A DNA stretch of 64,000 nt from CAZWSC01 sp964636385 (GTDB taxonomy: Bacteria; Eisenbacteria; RBG-16-71-46; CAIMUX01): positions 38,594 through 102,593 of the forward strand of contig CAZWSC010000047.1 of NCBI GenBank assembly GCA_964636385.1. The letters are read 5' to 3'. Of the stretch, positions 49,183 to 57,057 are shown piece by piece (positions within the stretch are counted from its first letter, which is position 1; each line of letters begins with the position of its first letter). The position numbers and the translations under genes are program-made. A model generated the notes under the pieces. It had not been told where the DNA came from and made no database searches. It worked only from the letters and a program-made list of their open reading frames with translations.

Positions 49183-50881
49183 GTCCGATCTCCCTCAGCT
49201 TGAGCTGGAGGCGGTCCCCGCCCCGATGGCGGTTCACTGTTGGATGGTAGACCATCTCCACCTCGGCCCCCCCATACAGTTCGGCAGCTTTGCCGGCCAT
49301 ACCGAATCCGATGCAGTCAATACCGCCAGCCCCCCGGCCGATCCTGACACGCAGGTGCCTTCCGTGCTGTACCCGGAACTCCGCGCAGCGGCCCCGGCCG
49401 ACGAAGAGAGGCTCCGGATTCCCCCTGCCGAACGGGGCGAGCCTCCCGAGCCATCTGGCCAGTGGCAGCCCGCATGAGGACGGATCCAGGACCCCGTCGA
49501 CTTCGATAACGTCCGCAGCTGCCGGGCGTGGAAGACTGCCGGAATGCCGCAGCAGGCACGACCTCAGCTGGGCGTAGCTTTCGGGAGGCAGGGACAGCCC
49601 CACGGCCTGGGGGTGCCCGCCATAAGCACTCAGGATGTCGCCCGCGTGCCCTATCCATTCAAGGAGGTCGATCCCAGGAGGAGTCCGGGCCGATCCGCGC
49701 GCCACCCTTCCCCGAAGGGATATCAGGAGCGCCGGCCTGCCGAAGCGCTCGGCGAGGCGCGATGCCGCAATCCCGAGAACGCCCGGATGCCAGTCGGCGG
49801 AGGCACAAATGATGGGGTCTTCACCGCCGGAGGGTTCCGGGGTGATTTGACCCAGGGCCCCGGCAAGAACCCGCTCGTGCAGGGCCCTGCGCAACCTGTT
49901 GTCCTCTTCGACAGCTTCGGCAATGCATCGGGCCTCGGATGGATCCTCAGCCATCAGAAGATCCAGTGTCCTCGCAGGCTCGCCCAGCCTGCCTGAAGCA
50001 TTGAGCCGGGGAGCCAGGTGATACGCCAGGTTGGAGGTGTCGAGATTCTCAGGGGTCAGCCCGGCCCTCTCGAGTAGTGCCAGAATACCGGGCCGGGGAT
50101 TCTCCCTGAGCACCCGGAGCCCGGCCAGGACGAACAGCCTGTTCTCGCCCACGAGAGGAGCCGTGTCGGCCACAGCTCCGAGAGCCACCAGGTCCATGTG
50201 GCTCTCCAGGAAGAGGGCGTCTCCAGCCATCCCCGCATGGTCAACCAGGGCCTGCAGGGCCTTGAACGCGACCCCCACTGCAGGCAGATCGGGAAAGGGA
50301 TAGCGGCTGTCAGGCCTCTTCGGGTTGACCACGGCGAATGCCTGCGGAAGCACCGGCCCGGGCGTATGGTGGTCGATGACGATCACGTCCAGGCCAAGCC
50401 CGGCCGCCTTCCGGATCGCCTGGTGGTCCGATGTGCCGCAGTCACTGGCGATCAGAAGGGAGGCACCCCGCTCCCGAGCAGTCTCGACAGCACGGAGCGA
50501 CAGGCCGTATCCGTCCTTCATGCGGTTCGGGAGGCCCGTGATCACGCGCCCGTTCAGGCGGCGCAGCACCCTCGTCCACAACGCAACGGCCGTAAGACCG
50601 TCCACGTCGTAGTCACCGTATGTGAGGATCATCTCGCCCGTGTCGATTGCACGGCGAATGCGCGATACCGCTGCATCCATGTCCGGCAGGGTGAAGGGGT
50701 CCTCCAAGTCCTCAAGGCCTGGATTGAGGAACTTCTCGGCATCGCGGCGGGTACGAACCCCCCTGTTCCAAAGGACGGCAACGGCAGGCCGCGGGATCCC
50801 CGGCTCTGCAAACAGGTCCGGGCATTCAGCGGAATCGGGCTCTGGCCTCAGTATCCAGCGCTTTGGCGAAACCTCTTCCAT
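49157..50881 (-). CDS. recJ: Single-stranded-DNA 5'-3' exonuclease RecJ
   Basis: A 574-residue DHH-family nuclease acting in recombination and mismatch repair. Metal motifs are in LTYGDYDVDGLTA (motif I), SDCGTSDHQAI (II), VIVIDHHTPGP (III, DHH), DLVALGAVADTAPL (IV), and the DHHA1 domain signature YGGHPQAVGLSL; the OB fold follows. Length is normal. ATG at 50881 is used; the open frame upstream adds arginine-rich, unlikely sequence. It overlaps the RelA/SpoT start by 26 nt. Confidence 0.95.
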   Translation of the reverse strand: MEEVSPKRWILRPEPDSAECPDLFAEPGIPRPAVAVLWNRGVRTRRDAEKFLNPGLEDLEDPFTLPDMDAAVSRIRRAIDTGEMILTYGDYDVDGLTAVALWTRVLRRLNGRVITGLPNRMKDGYGLSLRAVETARERGASLLIASDCGTSDHQAIRKAAGLGLDVIVIDHHTPGPVLPQAFAVVNPKRPDSRYPFPDLPAVGVAFKALQALVDHAGMAGDALFLESHMDLVALGAVADTAPLVGENRLFVLAGLRVLRENPRPGILALLERAGLTPENLDTSNLAYHLAPRLNASGRLGEPARTLDLLMAEDPSEARCIAEAVEEDNRLRRALHERVLAGALGQITPEPSGGEDPIICASADWHPGVLGIAASRLAERFGRPALLISLRGRVARGSARTPPGIDLLEWIGHAGDILSAYGGHPQAVGLSLPPESYAQLRSCLLRHSGSLPRPAAADVIEVDGVLDPSSCGLPLARWLGRLAPFGRGNPEPLFVGRGRCAEFRVQHGRHLRVRIGRGAGGIDCIGFGMAGKAAELYGGAEVEMVYHPTVNRHRGGDRLQLKLREIGLGEHHSRG

Positions 50882-50948
50882 GGCAATCTGTCCGGCGGTG
50901 AAGGGATCGGCGCCCGCGCCGGCCCGGACCGGCCCTGACTGGCACCGG

Positions 50949-51956
50949 CTAGTACTTCTTCCTGATCTTTGCCTTCCCGCGGAGCGATTCGACAAGCGCC
51001 TCGACCTCTTCCTGCGTCTTCTGGGCAAGCAGACCGTCCACGAGGCGGGATTCGATCTCCTCAAATGGAACCAGACCCGACTCCTGTTTCTCCAGGATCT
51101 CTATGAGGTGGTACCCGAAGCGGGTACGCACCGGATCCGACAGGACGCCCGGCTGAAGGGCGAATGCCACGGAGTCGAAGGGGGGCACCATCTGCCCGGG
51201 GCGGAAGAATCCGAGGTCTCCTCCCCGTTCGCCTGATCCGGGATCGTCCGATTCCGCCCGTGCCACGTCTGCGAAGTCCTCTCCTTCCAGGATTCGCACG
51301 GCAATGGCCTCGATTCTCCCACGGGCACTCTCCTCTGTGGCTCCATCGGCCTCACTGGGAACCCCTATCAGTATGTGCCGCCCGTGCACCTGCTCCGGTC
51401 GCGTGAAGTTCTCGGGATACTCATCGTAGAAGCTCCTCGCTTCCTCCAACGAGACGGAGAGCCCGCTCCTGATTCTCTCCTCGATGAAGCTTCGGACTGC
51501 CATGTCCATGCGGTATCCGTCCGCAAGGGAGCTCTCGGTCAGCCCGATCTGGTTGAGGGCCGCCTCAAATGCCTCCGGGGAGTCGAACATCGCGCGCTCG
51601 CGGTCAACGAAATCCTGAACCTCCTCATCCAGGGGACCGAGCCCTGCACGCCGGGCCTCCCCGTAAAGAAGCCTCTGCCCGACCAGCTCACTGATCGCCT
51701 GCCTCTGCAGAAGGCCCTCGGGCTGTGTCGGATCCGCGTGAAACACGCGGCCCGAGCGATACGCCTGGACCACTCGGTTGACCTCGCCAAGGGTGATCTG
51801 GTCCCCGTTGACCTCGACGACAGCCATGTCCGGCGCCCCGATGATCGGGCTATCGTCGACATCGACATCCTCCTCGCCGGAATCCGAACAGCCCGCGATC
51901 CCCAGCACCAGGATCAGACCGGCAACACCCATCAATCTCCAGATCCCGCGTATCAT
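50949..51956 (-). CDS. Parvulin-type peptidyl-prolyl isomerase, SurA/PrsA-like lipoprotein
   Basis: A 335-residue periplasmic foldase anchored by lipid: lipobox LGIAGC at about residue 22, then an acidic Asp/Glu/Ser linker. A SurA-N-like helical domain (about 45-175) is followed by a rotamase domain: VHGRHILIGVP, ARGRIEAIAVRILEGEDFAD, DLGFFRPGQMVPPF and TRFGYHLIEILEKQ. Such proteins help outer-membrane proteins fold. ATG at 51956 has GAGAGGAGG. It is divergent from an RNA methyltransferase, with a plausible promoter at 52042-52071. It begins the long minus-strand run. Confidence 0.9.
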   Translation of the reverse strand: MIRGIWRLMGVAGLILVLGIAGCSDSGEEDVDVDDSPIIGAPDMAVVEVNGDQITLGEVNRVVQAYRSGRVFHADPTQPEGLLQRQAISELVGQRLLYGEARRAGLGPLDEEVQDFVDRERAMFDSPEAFEAALNQIGLTESSLADGYRMDMAVRSFIEERIRSGLSVSLEEARSFYDEYPENFTRPEQVHGRHILIGVPSEADGATEESARGRIEAIAVRILEGEDFADVARAESDDPGSGERGGDLGFFRPGQMVPPFDSVAFALQPGVLSDPVRTRFGYHLIEILEKQESGLVPFEEIESRLVDGLLAQKTQEEVEALVESLRGKAKIRKKY

Positions 51957-52041
51957 GAACGCCGCCTCCTCTCCTGAAGCATCTCTCCGGCAGTGCCTCC
52001 TGCGAGTGGAATCCCGCAGCAGTGTGCTACGATAAGCTCCC

Positions 52042-52071
52042 AGTATATGAACCGGGGCCATTCCCCCCCAA
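52042..52071 (-). promoter_or_regulatory. Candidate promoter for the SurA-like gene
   Basis: On the minus strand TATACT (-10, 5/6) is preceded 18 nt upstream by TTGGGG (3/6). It lies about 85 nt before the start at 51956. The -35 is poor. Confidence 0.35.
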
Positions 52072-52078
52072 GGAGTAA

Positions 52079-53494
52079 ATGGGAGAAGAGGAAGGGATGG
52101 GCAGAAGAAAGCGAGTTGCGCCGGACGCGGTGGAGATACGTGTGGATGCACTGGCCCTTGGCGGTGAAGGGATCGCCAGGCAGTCCGGCAAGGCGTGTTT
52201 CGTACGCGGAGTATTCCCCGGAGAGACCGCCATCGCAGTCCCGACCTCCCGGCGGAAGAGCTTCGATCGTCTGCGCCTGCGTGAGATCGTCGAGCCTTCC
52301 ATGGACAGGCTCCCGCCGCTCTGTCCGCATTCGGGAGTCTGCGGAGGGTGCGTCTTCCAGCAGCTCCGCTATTGCGCTCAGCTGGAAGCGAAGGCGTCCC
52401 AGGTCAGGGAGGTTCTCCGGCGTCTCGGGCGGATCGAAGCAGATGAACCGGACCCACCCTTCGCTGCCCCCGTGCGGATCGGCTACCGGAACAAGATGGA
52501 GTTCACCTTCGCTCACAGGGCCTGGGATCCCGCAGGCCCCCCTCTGAACCCGGGGCCGAATCCCGCGCTTGGCCTGCACGTGCCCGGGAGGTTCGACGCC
52601 GTGTTCGACCTGCGCAGGTGCGTGCTGCCTCATCCGGAAGCCATACGCGTGCTCGAGGCCGTGCGTGCCTTTGCGCGCGAACACGCGCTTGCCGCGTGGG
52701 ACGGCCGCACAGACGAGGGAATTCTCCGCCATCTTGTGATCCGGCATGGGCTGAACACCGGTGAGATGCTGGCGGGGCTTGTGGTTCGCCACAAAGACCG
52801 GATCCCGCAGGAGCTCGGGCCCGCCATTGCCGCTGTCGCGCCATCACTGGTCGGCATCCGTCTGCTGCACAATCCGGGGCGTGCAACTGTCGCGCAGGGT
52901 GAGGTGATCCCCTTCTGGGGACGGCCGGTCATCCGCGAGCGGCTCCTGGATCTCACGTTCGAGCTGAGGGTCGAGTCATTCTTCCAGACCAGCACCCCCG
53001 GGGCGGAAGTGCTCCTGGCCGCCCTGAGGGCGGCAGCCGGCGGCGTGCCGGGGCGGCGACTGCTGGATCTCTACTGCGGAGTGGGAACCCTGGGACTGGC
53101 GCTAGCGGGATCCTTCGAGGAGGTCCTTGGCGTGGAGCAGGTCCCGGGTGCGGTCGAGGATGCGCGCCGGAATGCCGGGCTCAACGGCATCGGGAACGCC
53201 GCTTTCCTGCAGGCATCCGTTGAGGACTGGATCAGGGACTCGGGGATCGAACCGGGCAGGTACGACACCGTACTGGTTGATCCGCCGCGCGCGGGCCTTC
53301 ATCCGAGGGCCCTGGAAGGGATCCTGCATCTCCTGCCGGAGTCGGTCCTGTACGTGTCGTGCAATCCGGCGACACTGGCCCGCGATGCAGCGCGGCTGCG
53401 TGACAACGGCTATCAACCCCGCAGCCTGCGGATCCTCGACCTCTTCCCGCAGACTGCACACGTGGAGTGCATCCTTCATCTGCAGCGGGGATGA
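52079..53494 (+). CDS. 23S rRNA/tRNA 5-methyluridine methyltransferase (RlmD/TrmA family)
   Basis: A 471-residue RNA methyltransferase. It has an N-terminal TRAM domain (about 15-75), then the 4Fe-4S cluster motif CPHSGVCGGCVFQQLRY, and a SAM domain with LLDLYCGVGTLGLALAG, VDPPRAGLHPRALEGIL, and the nucleophilic cysteine in LYVSCNPATLARD. The cluster and length favour the RlmD/RlmCD type, methylating U1939 or U747 in 23S rRNA, over cluster-free TrmA. ATG at 52079 follows AAGGAG closely; an ATG 18 nt later (52097) with AGGAAGGG is an equally good start. It is transcribed away from the SurA-like gene. Confidence 0.92.
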   Translation: MGEEEGMGRRKRVAPDAVEIRVDALALGGEGIARQSGKACFVRGVFPGETAIAVPTSRRKSFDRLRLREIVEPSMDRLPPLCPHSGVCGGCVFQQLRYCAQLEAKASQVREVLRRLGRIEADEPDPPFAAPVRIGYRNKMEFTFAHRAWDPAGPPLNPGPNPALGLHVPGRFDAVFDLRRCVLPHPEAIRVLEAVRAFAREHALAAWDGRTDEGILRHLVIRHGLNTGEMLAGLVVRHKDRIPQELGPAIAAVAPSLVGIRLLHNPGRATVAQGEVIPFWGRPVIRERLLDLTFELRVESFFQTSTPGAEVLLAALRAAAGGVPGRRLLDLYCGVGTLGLALAGSFEEVLGVEQVPGAVEDARRNAGLNGIGNAAFLQASVEDWIRDSGIEPGRYDTVLVDPPRAGLHPRALEGILHLLPESVLYVSCNPATLARDAARLRDNGYQPRSLRILDLFPQTAHVECILHLQRG

Positions 53495-53590
53495 CCCGCA
53501 GCAATGCACGCGCGGGCATGTGAGGGGAGGACGCAGCCGCCGGCACCGTTGGCCCACAGGCCTGATGCGGCCGCGCGGCGCCCACGGGCT

Positions 53591-54244
53591 TCATCGATCC
53601 CCATCCCGCTCCCCTGCGTTCTTCAGATCCTGCAGAATCTCCGACGCCTCCCAGAGGGCCAGTGAATCTGTTCCGGCCACGAGATACCGTCCCAGGACAC
53701 CCTCGGCCTCCTGTCGTCGGTCGGCGGTGAGGAGGAGCATGGCCAGGTCGAAGTAGGTGGGCTCGTATGCCGGCCGCATGCGAAGGACTTCCTCGAAGTG
53801 CTGAACAGCGCCGTCCACATCCCCTATCCGCTGGAGAAGCAGAGCCAGGTTGTAGTGGGCCTCGGGATGAGTCGGATCCATTACGATCGCCTGCCCGTAC
53901 GCGTCAAGCGCCTGTTCGAAGCGCCTCAGGCGGTGATTCAGGTAGCCGGTCTGGAAGAAGTCCTCTCCGGTCGCCTGGTCGGAGACCCTCACGGGTCCGA
54001 GGAGATGGAGGGCCTGGTCGAAGCGCCTTAGAGTCTTCCAGTGCATGGCGTGCTCTCTGAGCAGGCCAATACGGTAATCCCCCATCTCGACAGCCCGGGA
54101 AGCAGTCATGACTTCGCTGACAGCCTGGAGATCGTGGCTGGAGGGCTCGGATCGGGCATCATCCTCCCCCGACCCGGCCCGGAAGGCGGCAAGGCTGAGT
54201 ATCAGAACAAACAGGAGAGCTTGACGGGCGATATCCGGTTGCAT
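53591..54244 (-). CDS. Secreted TPR-repeat protein
   Basis: A 217-residue exported protein: signal peptide of about 25 residues (ALLFVLILSLAAFRAGS) then about four tetratricopeptide repeats, for example HYNLALLLQRIGDVDGAVQH and TYFDLAMLLLTADRRQEAEG. It has no catalytic domain and would bind a partner in the periplasm. The 97 nt between it and the convergent RNA methyltransferase are GC-rich with no clear terminator. It is divergent from the next gene. Confidence 0.8.
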   Translation of the reverse strand: MQPDIARQALLFVLILSLAAFRAGSGEDDARSEPSSHDLQAVSEVMTASRAVEMGDYRIGLLREHAMHWKTLRRFDQALHLLGPVRVSDQATGEDFFQTGYLNHRLRRFEQALDAYGQAIVMDPTHPEAHYNLALLLQRIGDVDGAVQHFEEVLRMRPAYEPTYFDLAMLLLTADRRQEAEGVLGRYLVAGTDSLALWEASEILQDLKNAGERDGDR

Positions 54245-54326
54245 CAGCGGCTGATCCTAACTGCCTGCCGGCACGCTGGCAATCGGGCTTTGGTCCCTGA
54301 TGAAGGAAGCATCCGTTCACGGCACG

Positions 54327-54356
54327 TTGACATCACGGGCTTCCTCTGCCCAGAAT
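54327..54356 (+). promoter_or_regulatory. Sigma70-type promoter for the 121-residue protein
   Basis: A perfect TTGACA and CAGAAT (4/6) are 18 nt apart. Transcription would start about 79 nt before the ATG at 54443, and the leader holds a GTGTCC/GGACAC hairpin at 54369-54387. Confidence 0.65.
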
Positions 54357-54442
54357 CACCGGCATGCCGTGTCCGGGTGCGGGACACAGCGGGTATCCCG
54401 GCCGCGTGACGCGCGAGCCCTGCCCAATGAGGAACTGACTGG

Positions 54443-54808
54443 ATGCCACATGTTGAAGTCCTTGGCGGAGCCTCCGTGCGGGAGATTCACGAACGGTTCA
54501 GCCCGCGCGACGCCCGTGACGGCGGGGCCATTCTGAAGGCCACAGGCATGTACCTCTCCCATGACCACCAGACGGCCCTTGTGGACTGCCTGGTGGTCGA
54601 GGGGTATCTGCGTCAACGCTTCTTCGTTCTCATATCCTCAAGGGACGGTGGTGCGATGGTGCGCCCCCTGGAGCTGGCATCTCCGGAGAAGACGAACGGG
54701 GTCAAACGGTGTGTGATCTGGGTGTCCCAGTGGCTCAGGCAGAACCGGCCCGGCTCGTCGGTCGGAACCACCAATCTCGCAGGCATTCTGGAGCCTCCGG
54801 TGGCATAG
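54443..54808 (+). CDS. Unrecognised conserved-looking small protein
   Basis: A 121-residue protein, soluble, without signal peptide or membrane helix. It begins PHVEVLGGASVREIHERFSP and has a middle ATGMYLSHDHQTALVDCLVV, then QRFFVLISSRDGGAMVRPLE and SPEKTNGVKRCVIWVSQWLR. The regular alternation suggests a compact alpha/beta fold and the codon use is like its neighbours, so it is very likely real. No family was recognised, and none is assigned. GAGGAAC precedes the ATG. It is flanked by its own promoter and a double hairpin, so it appears to be a single-gene unit. Confidence 0.7.
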   Translation: MPHVEVLGGASVREIHERFSPRDARDGGAILKATGMYLSHDHQTALVDCLVVEGYLRQRFFVLISSRDGGAMVRPLELASPEKTNGVKRCVIWVSQWLRQNRPGSSVGTTNLAGILEPPVA

Positions 54809-54849
54809 CCCGTTTCGGAGGCAGGGGCGCCCCGGAGTTGCTTCCGGGG
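54793..54849 (+). terminator. Two successive hairpins ending the 121-residue gene
   Basis: GCCTCCG (54793-54799) pairs with CGGAGGC (54816-54822) across the stop codon. Then CCCCGGA (54830-54836) pairs perfectly with TCCGGGG (54843-54849) with a 6-nt loop. A short T-rich TCT follows. The second hairpin is the likelier terminator. Confidence 0.55.
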
Positions 54850-54907
54850 TCTGATGGTACTGCCCCTCCTGACGGGATGCGGCAGCCACACCGCCTCGTC
54901 GGCCACC

Positions 54908-54937
54908 TTGACACCACCTGACGATGTCCACTATAAT
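54908..54937 (+). promoter_or_regulatory. Perfect-consensus sigma70-type promoter
   Basis: TTGACA and TATAAT, both exact, are separated by 18 nt. This is the strongest promoter seen in the window. It starts transcription about 78 nt before the ATG at 55022, implying high expression of the secreted protein. Confidence 0.88.
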
Positions 54938-55021
54938 TGGAAGGTCTGTAACGGATTGGGACCAGACCCGGCCCCGCAACATGACCAGATGACGCCTCGG
55001 CTGCGGCCGAAGGAGGAGCAA

Positions 55022-56116
55022 ATGCCCATACGCACACTGACTTGTCTTCTTGCAGCCGGCCTGCTCCTGGCGGCCGGTGCGGCAACAGCCGCTTCCACCT
55101 TTGACATCACATGCCCACAACCAAGATACACCTCAGTACCTATGGGGGAGTTCACGGTCTTCCCGGCCCCGATCCAGGCGAGCTCGCCGCAGGGGACTGA
55201 TGTAGAAGTGATCTTCCAGCCCCACGTCCCGGACGGCTGGGTCGCGCAGTGGTGCCACGCCTCTTCGGGCATGTGCTATTTTGGCGACGAGGTGATCACC
55301 ATCCCCGGTGGTGTACAGGATGCTATAGAGCTGGAGTTCATCCCCGACTGGGCCGAGCCGGGCGTGGGATACATAACCGTCATCGTGCGCTCCGTGGATG
55401 ACCAGTTCGAGTTCTCCCGCTGCACCGTTACCTGCTTCAGCGGCCTTCCCGTTCCCCCGACGCCGCAGTTTTCCTATGACTGCTCCGAGAACACCCTTTT
55501 CCTGGACGAACCCGAGTTCTTCGTGGAGTTCCCGACCATCGTGACCAACTCGAGCGATCAGCCCGAACTCCTCATAGTGCACATCGAACCGGAGGTCCCC
55601 GAAGGATGGTTCGTGCAGTTCTGCCAGGTCTCGACCGGTGTCTGCTACCCGGAGGATACGGTCATCGAGATTGCAGCCAACTCCAGCGACATCATCCAGG
55701 TTGAGTTCCTGAATCTGGATGACAGCTATGGATATGGCTATGCCGATTTCACCTATCTGGCCTGGTCCAACCCCAGCTACGGCAGGACCTGCCGATACCA
55801 GCTGTTCGTGGGCGACTACTCCGCAGACACACCAGAACCTGCACCTCTGCGGCTTGCGGCCAGGGTCGAGCCGAACCCCTTCCACGATTCCGCGGTCCTC
55901 CGGCTCGCATCGGGCAGCGCAATGCCCACCAGGCTGGAGATCTTCGGAGCGGACGGACGCCTTGTCCGCACCTTCGGGGAGCTGAAGGCCGTCGATGCCG
56001 GAGTCACCTGGGATGGCCGGGGCGACAATGGCCGGCCGGTGCCGTCGGGGGTCTACTACTATCGCTTCCAGGGCACCGATGCCGGAGCGAGCGGGGTGAT
56101 GGTGAGGACCAGGTAA
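55022..56116 (+). CDS. Secreted protein with duplicated domain and C-terminal sorting domain
   Basis: A 364-residue exported protein. A signal peptide (PIRTLTCLLAAGLLLAAGAA, then TAA) is followed by two tandem domains of about 110 residues that align: PDGWVAQWCHASSGMCYFGD in the first and PEGWFVQFCQVSTGVCYPED in the second, each with a conserved Cys pair and a beta-rich end. The last 85 residues (about 280-364) form a FlgD/Por-like sorting domain: VEPNPFHDSA, LEIFGADGRLVRTF, VTWDGRGDNGRPVPSGVYYY. Such tails direct export and surface attachment by T9SS or related systems in FCB bacteria. GGAGGAG precedes the ATG. A perfect promoter and a strong terminator make it a single-gene, highly expressed unit. 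Confidence 0.82.
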   Translation: MPIRTLTCLLAAGLLLAAGAATAASTFDITCPQPRYTSVPMGEFTVFPAPIQASSPQGTDVEVIFQPHVPDGWVAQWCHASSGMCYFGDEVITIPGGVQDAIELEFIPDWAEPGVGYITVIVRSVDDQFEFSRCTVTCFSGLPVPPTPQFSYDCSENTLFLDEPEFFVEFPTIVTNSSDQPELLIVHIEPEVPEGWFVQFCQVSTGVCYPEDTVIEIAANSSDIIQVEFLNLDDSYGYGYADFTYLAWSNPSYGRTCRYQLFVGDYSADTPEPAPLRLAARVEPNPFHDSAVLRLASGSAMPTRLEIFGADGRLVRTFGELKAVDAGVTWDGRGDNGRPVPSGVYYYRFQGTDAGASGVMVRTR

Positions 56117-56191
56117 CGCCCACAGCCTGTTCCGGCTTCAATACCCGGGCTTCCCGCCTGAACGGGAGTCCTGCCCGCGACACTCAGGACG

Positions 56192-56220
56192 GACGGGCGG
56201 CCCGTGCGGGGCCGCCCGTC
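56192..56220. terminator. Strong bidirectional terminator hairpin
   Basis: GACGGGCGGCCC and GGGCCGCCCGTC form a perfect 12-bp GC-rich stem with a 5-nt loop (56204-56208). It lies midway between the stops of the convergent sorting-domain protein and the slipin gene, each about 80 nt away, so it can serve both. Only short T-rich runs flank it. Confidence 0.72.
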
Positions 56221-56300
56221 TTCCAACATGCCGGAACGCCCAACCATCGCCGAGGCGGCGTTGGCATCGCAGGACCGGCCGGCAACCCTCAGCTTCGCCG

Positions 56301-57053
56301 CTACTCTGTCTTGCCCTTGCCCCCTGTCAGCGCCTTCAGCAGTTCGATCGGGATCGGGAAGATCGTCGTGGAGTTGTTCTCCTGCGCGATCTCGACCAGT
56401 GTCTGCAGGTAACGCAGCTGGATGGCGACCGGATGCTCTTCGATGATCTCGGCGGCGTCCGAGAGCCGGCGCGAAGCCTGGAACTCCCCGTCCGCGGCGA
56501 TCACCTTCGCCCTCCGCTCACGCTCCGCCTCCGCCTGGCGGGCCATCGCCCGGCGCATCTCCTCCGGCAGGCCGACATCCTTGACCTCAACAGCAATGAC
56601 CTTGATCCCCCAGGGATCGGTCTGGCGGTCGATGATGGTCTGGAGCTTCTGGTTGATCTGCTCTCTCTCGGACAGCAGCGTGTCAAGCTCGACTTCGCCG
56701 AGTATGGAGCGCAGCGTGGTCTGTGAAAGCTGCGACGTCGCGAAGAGGTAGTCCTCCACCTCGATCGTCGCCTTCCCCGGATCGATCACCCTGAAGCGAA
56801 TCACCGCGTTGACCTTCACGGTGACGTTGTCCTTGGTGATCACATCCTGGGGGGGGACATCCATGACCAGGGTCCGCAGGCTGACCTTCACCATCTTGTC
56901 GATCATCGGGATGAGCAGGATCAGTCCCGGCCCCTTTATCCCGACCATCCGGCCGAGGCGGAAGACCACGCCGCGCTCATACTCCCTGAGAATCCTGACG
57001 GCGCTCGCGAGCAGCAGAAACAGTATGAAGACAATTACCGGAATACCTATCAT
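56301..57053 (-). CDS. Slipin (stomatin-like SPFH/band 7 membrane protein)
   Basis: A 250-residue SPFH protein: one N-terminal membrane hairpin (VIVFILFLLLASAVRI) then the band-7 domain with LREYERGVVFRLGRMVG, VDVPPQD-like and DNVTVKVNAVIRFRV, and a helical end with RAMARQAEAERERRAKVIAA. It scaffolds membrane microdomains. The ATG at 57053 has GGAGGT spanning the NfeD stop, 4 nt away. The slipin-NfeD pair is a well-known conserved operon. Confidence 0.93.
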   Translation of the reverse strand: MIGIPVIVFILFLLLASAVRILREYERGVVFRLGRMVGIKGPGLILLIPMIDKMVKVSLRTLVMDVPPQDVITKDNVTVKVNAVIRFRVIDPGKATIEVEDYLFATSQLSQTTLRSILGEVELDTLLSEREQINQKLQTIIDRQTDPWGIKVIAVEVKDVGLPEEMRRAMARQAEAERERRAKVIAADGEFQASRRLSDAAEIIEEHPVAIQLRYLQTLVEIAQENNSTTIFPIPIELLKALTGGKGKTE

Positions 57054-57057
57054 GACG

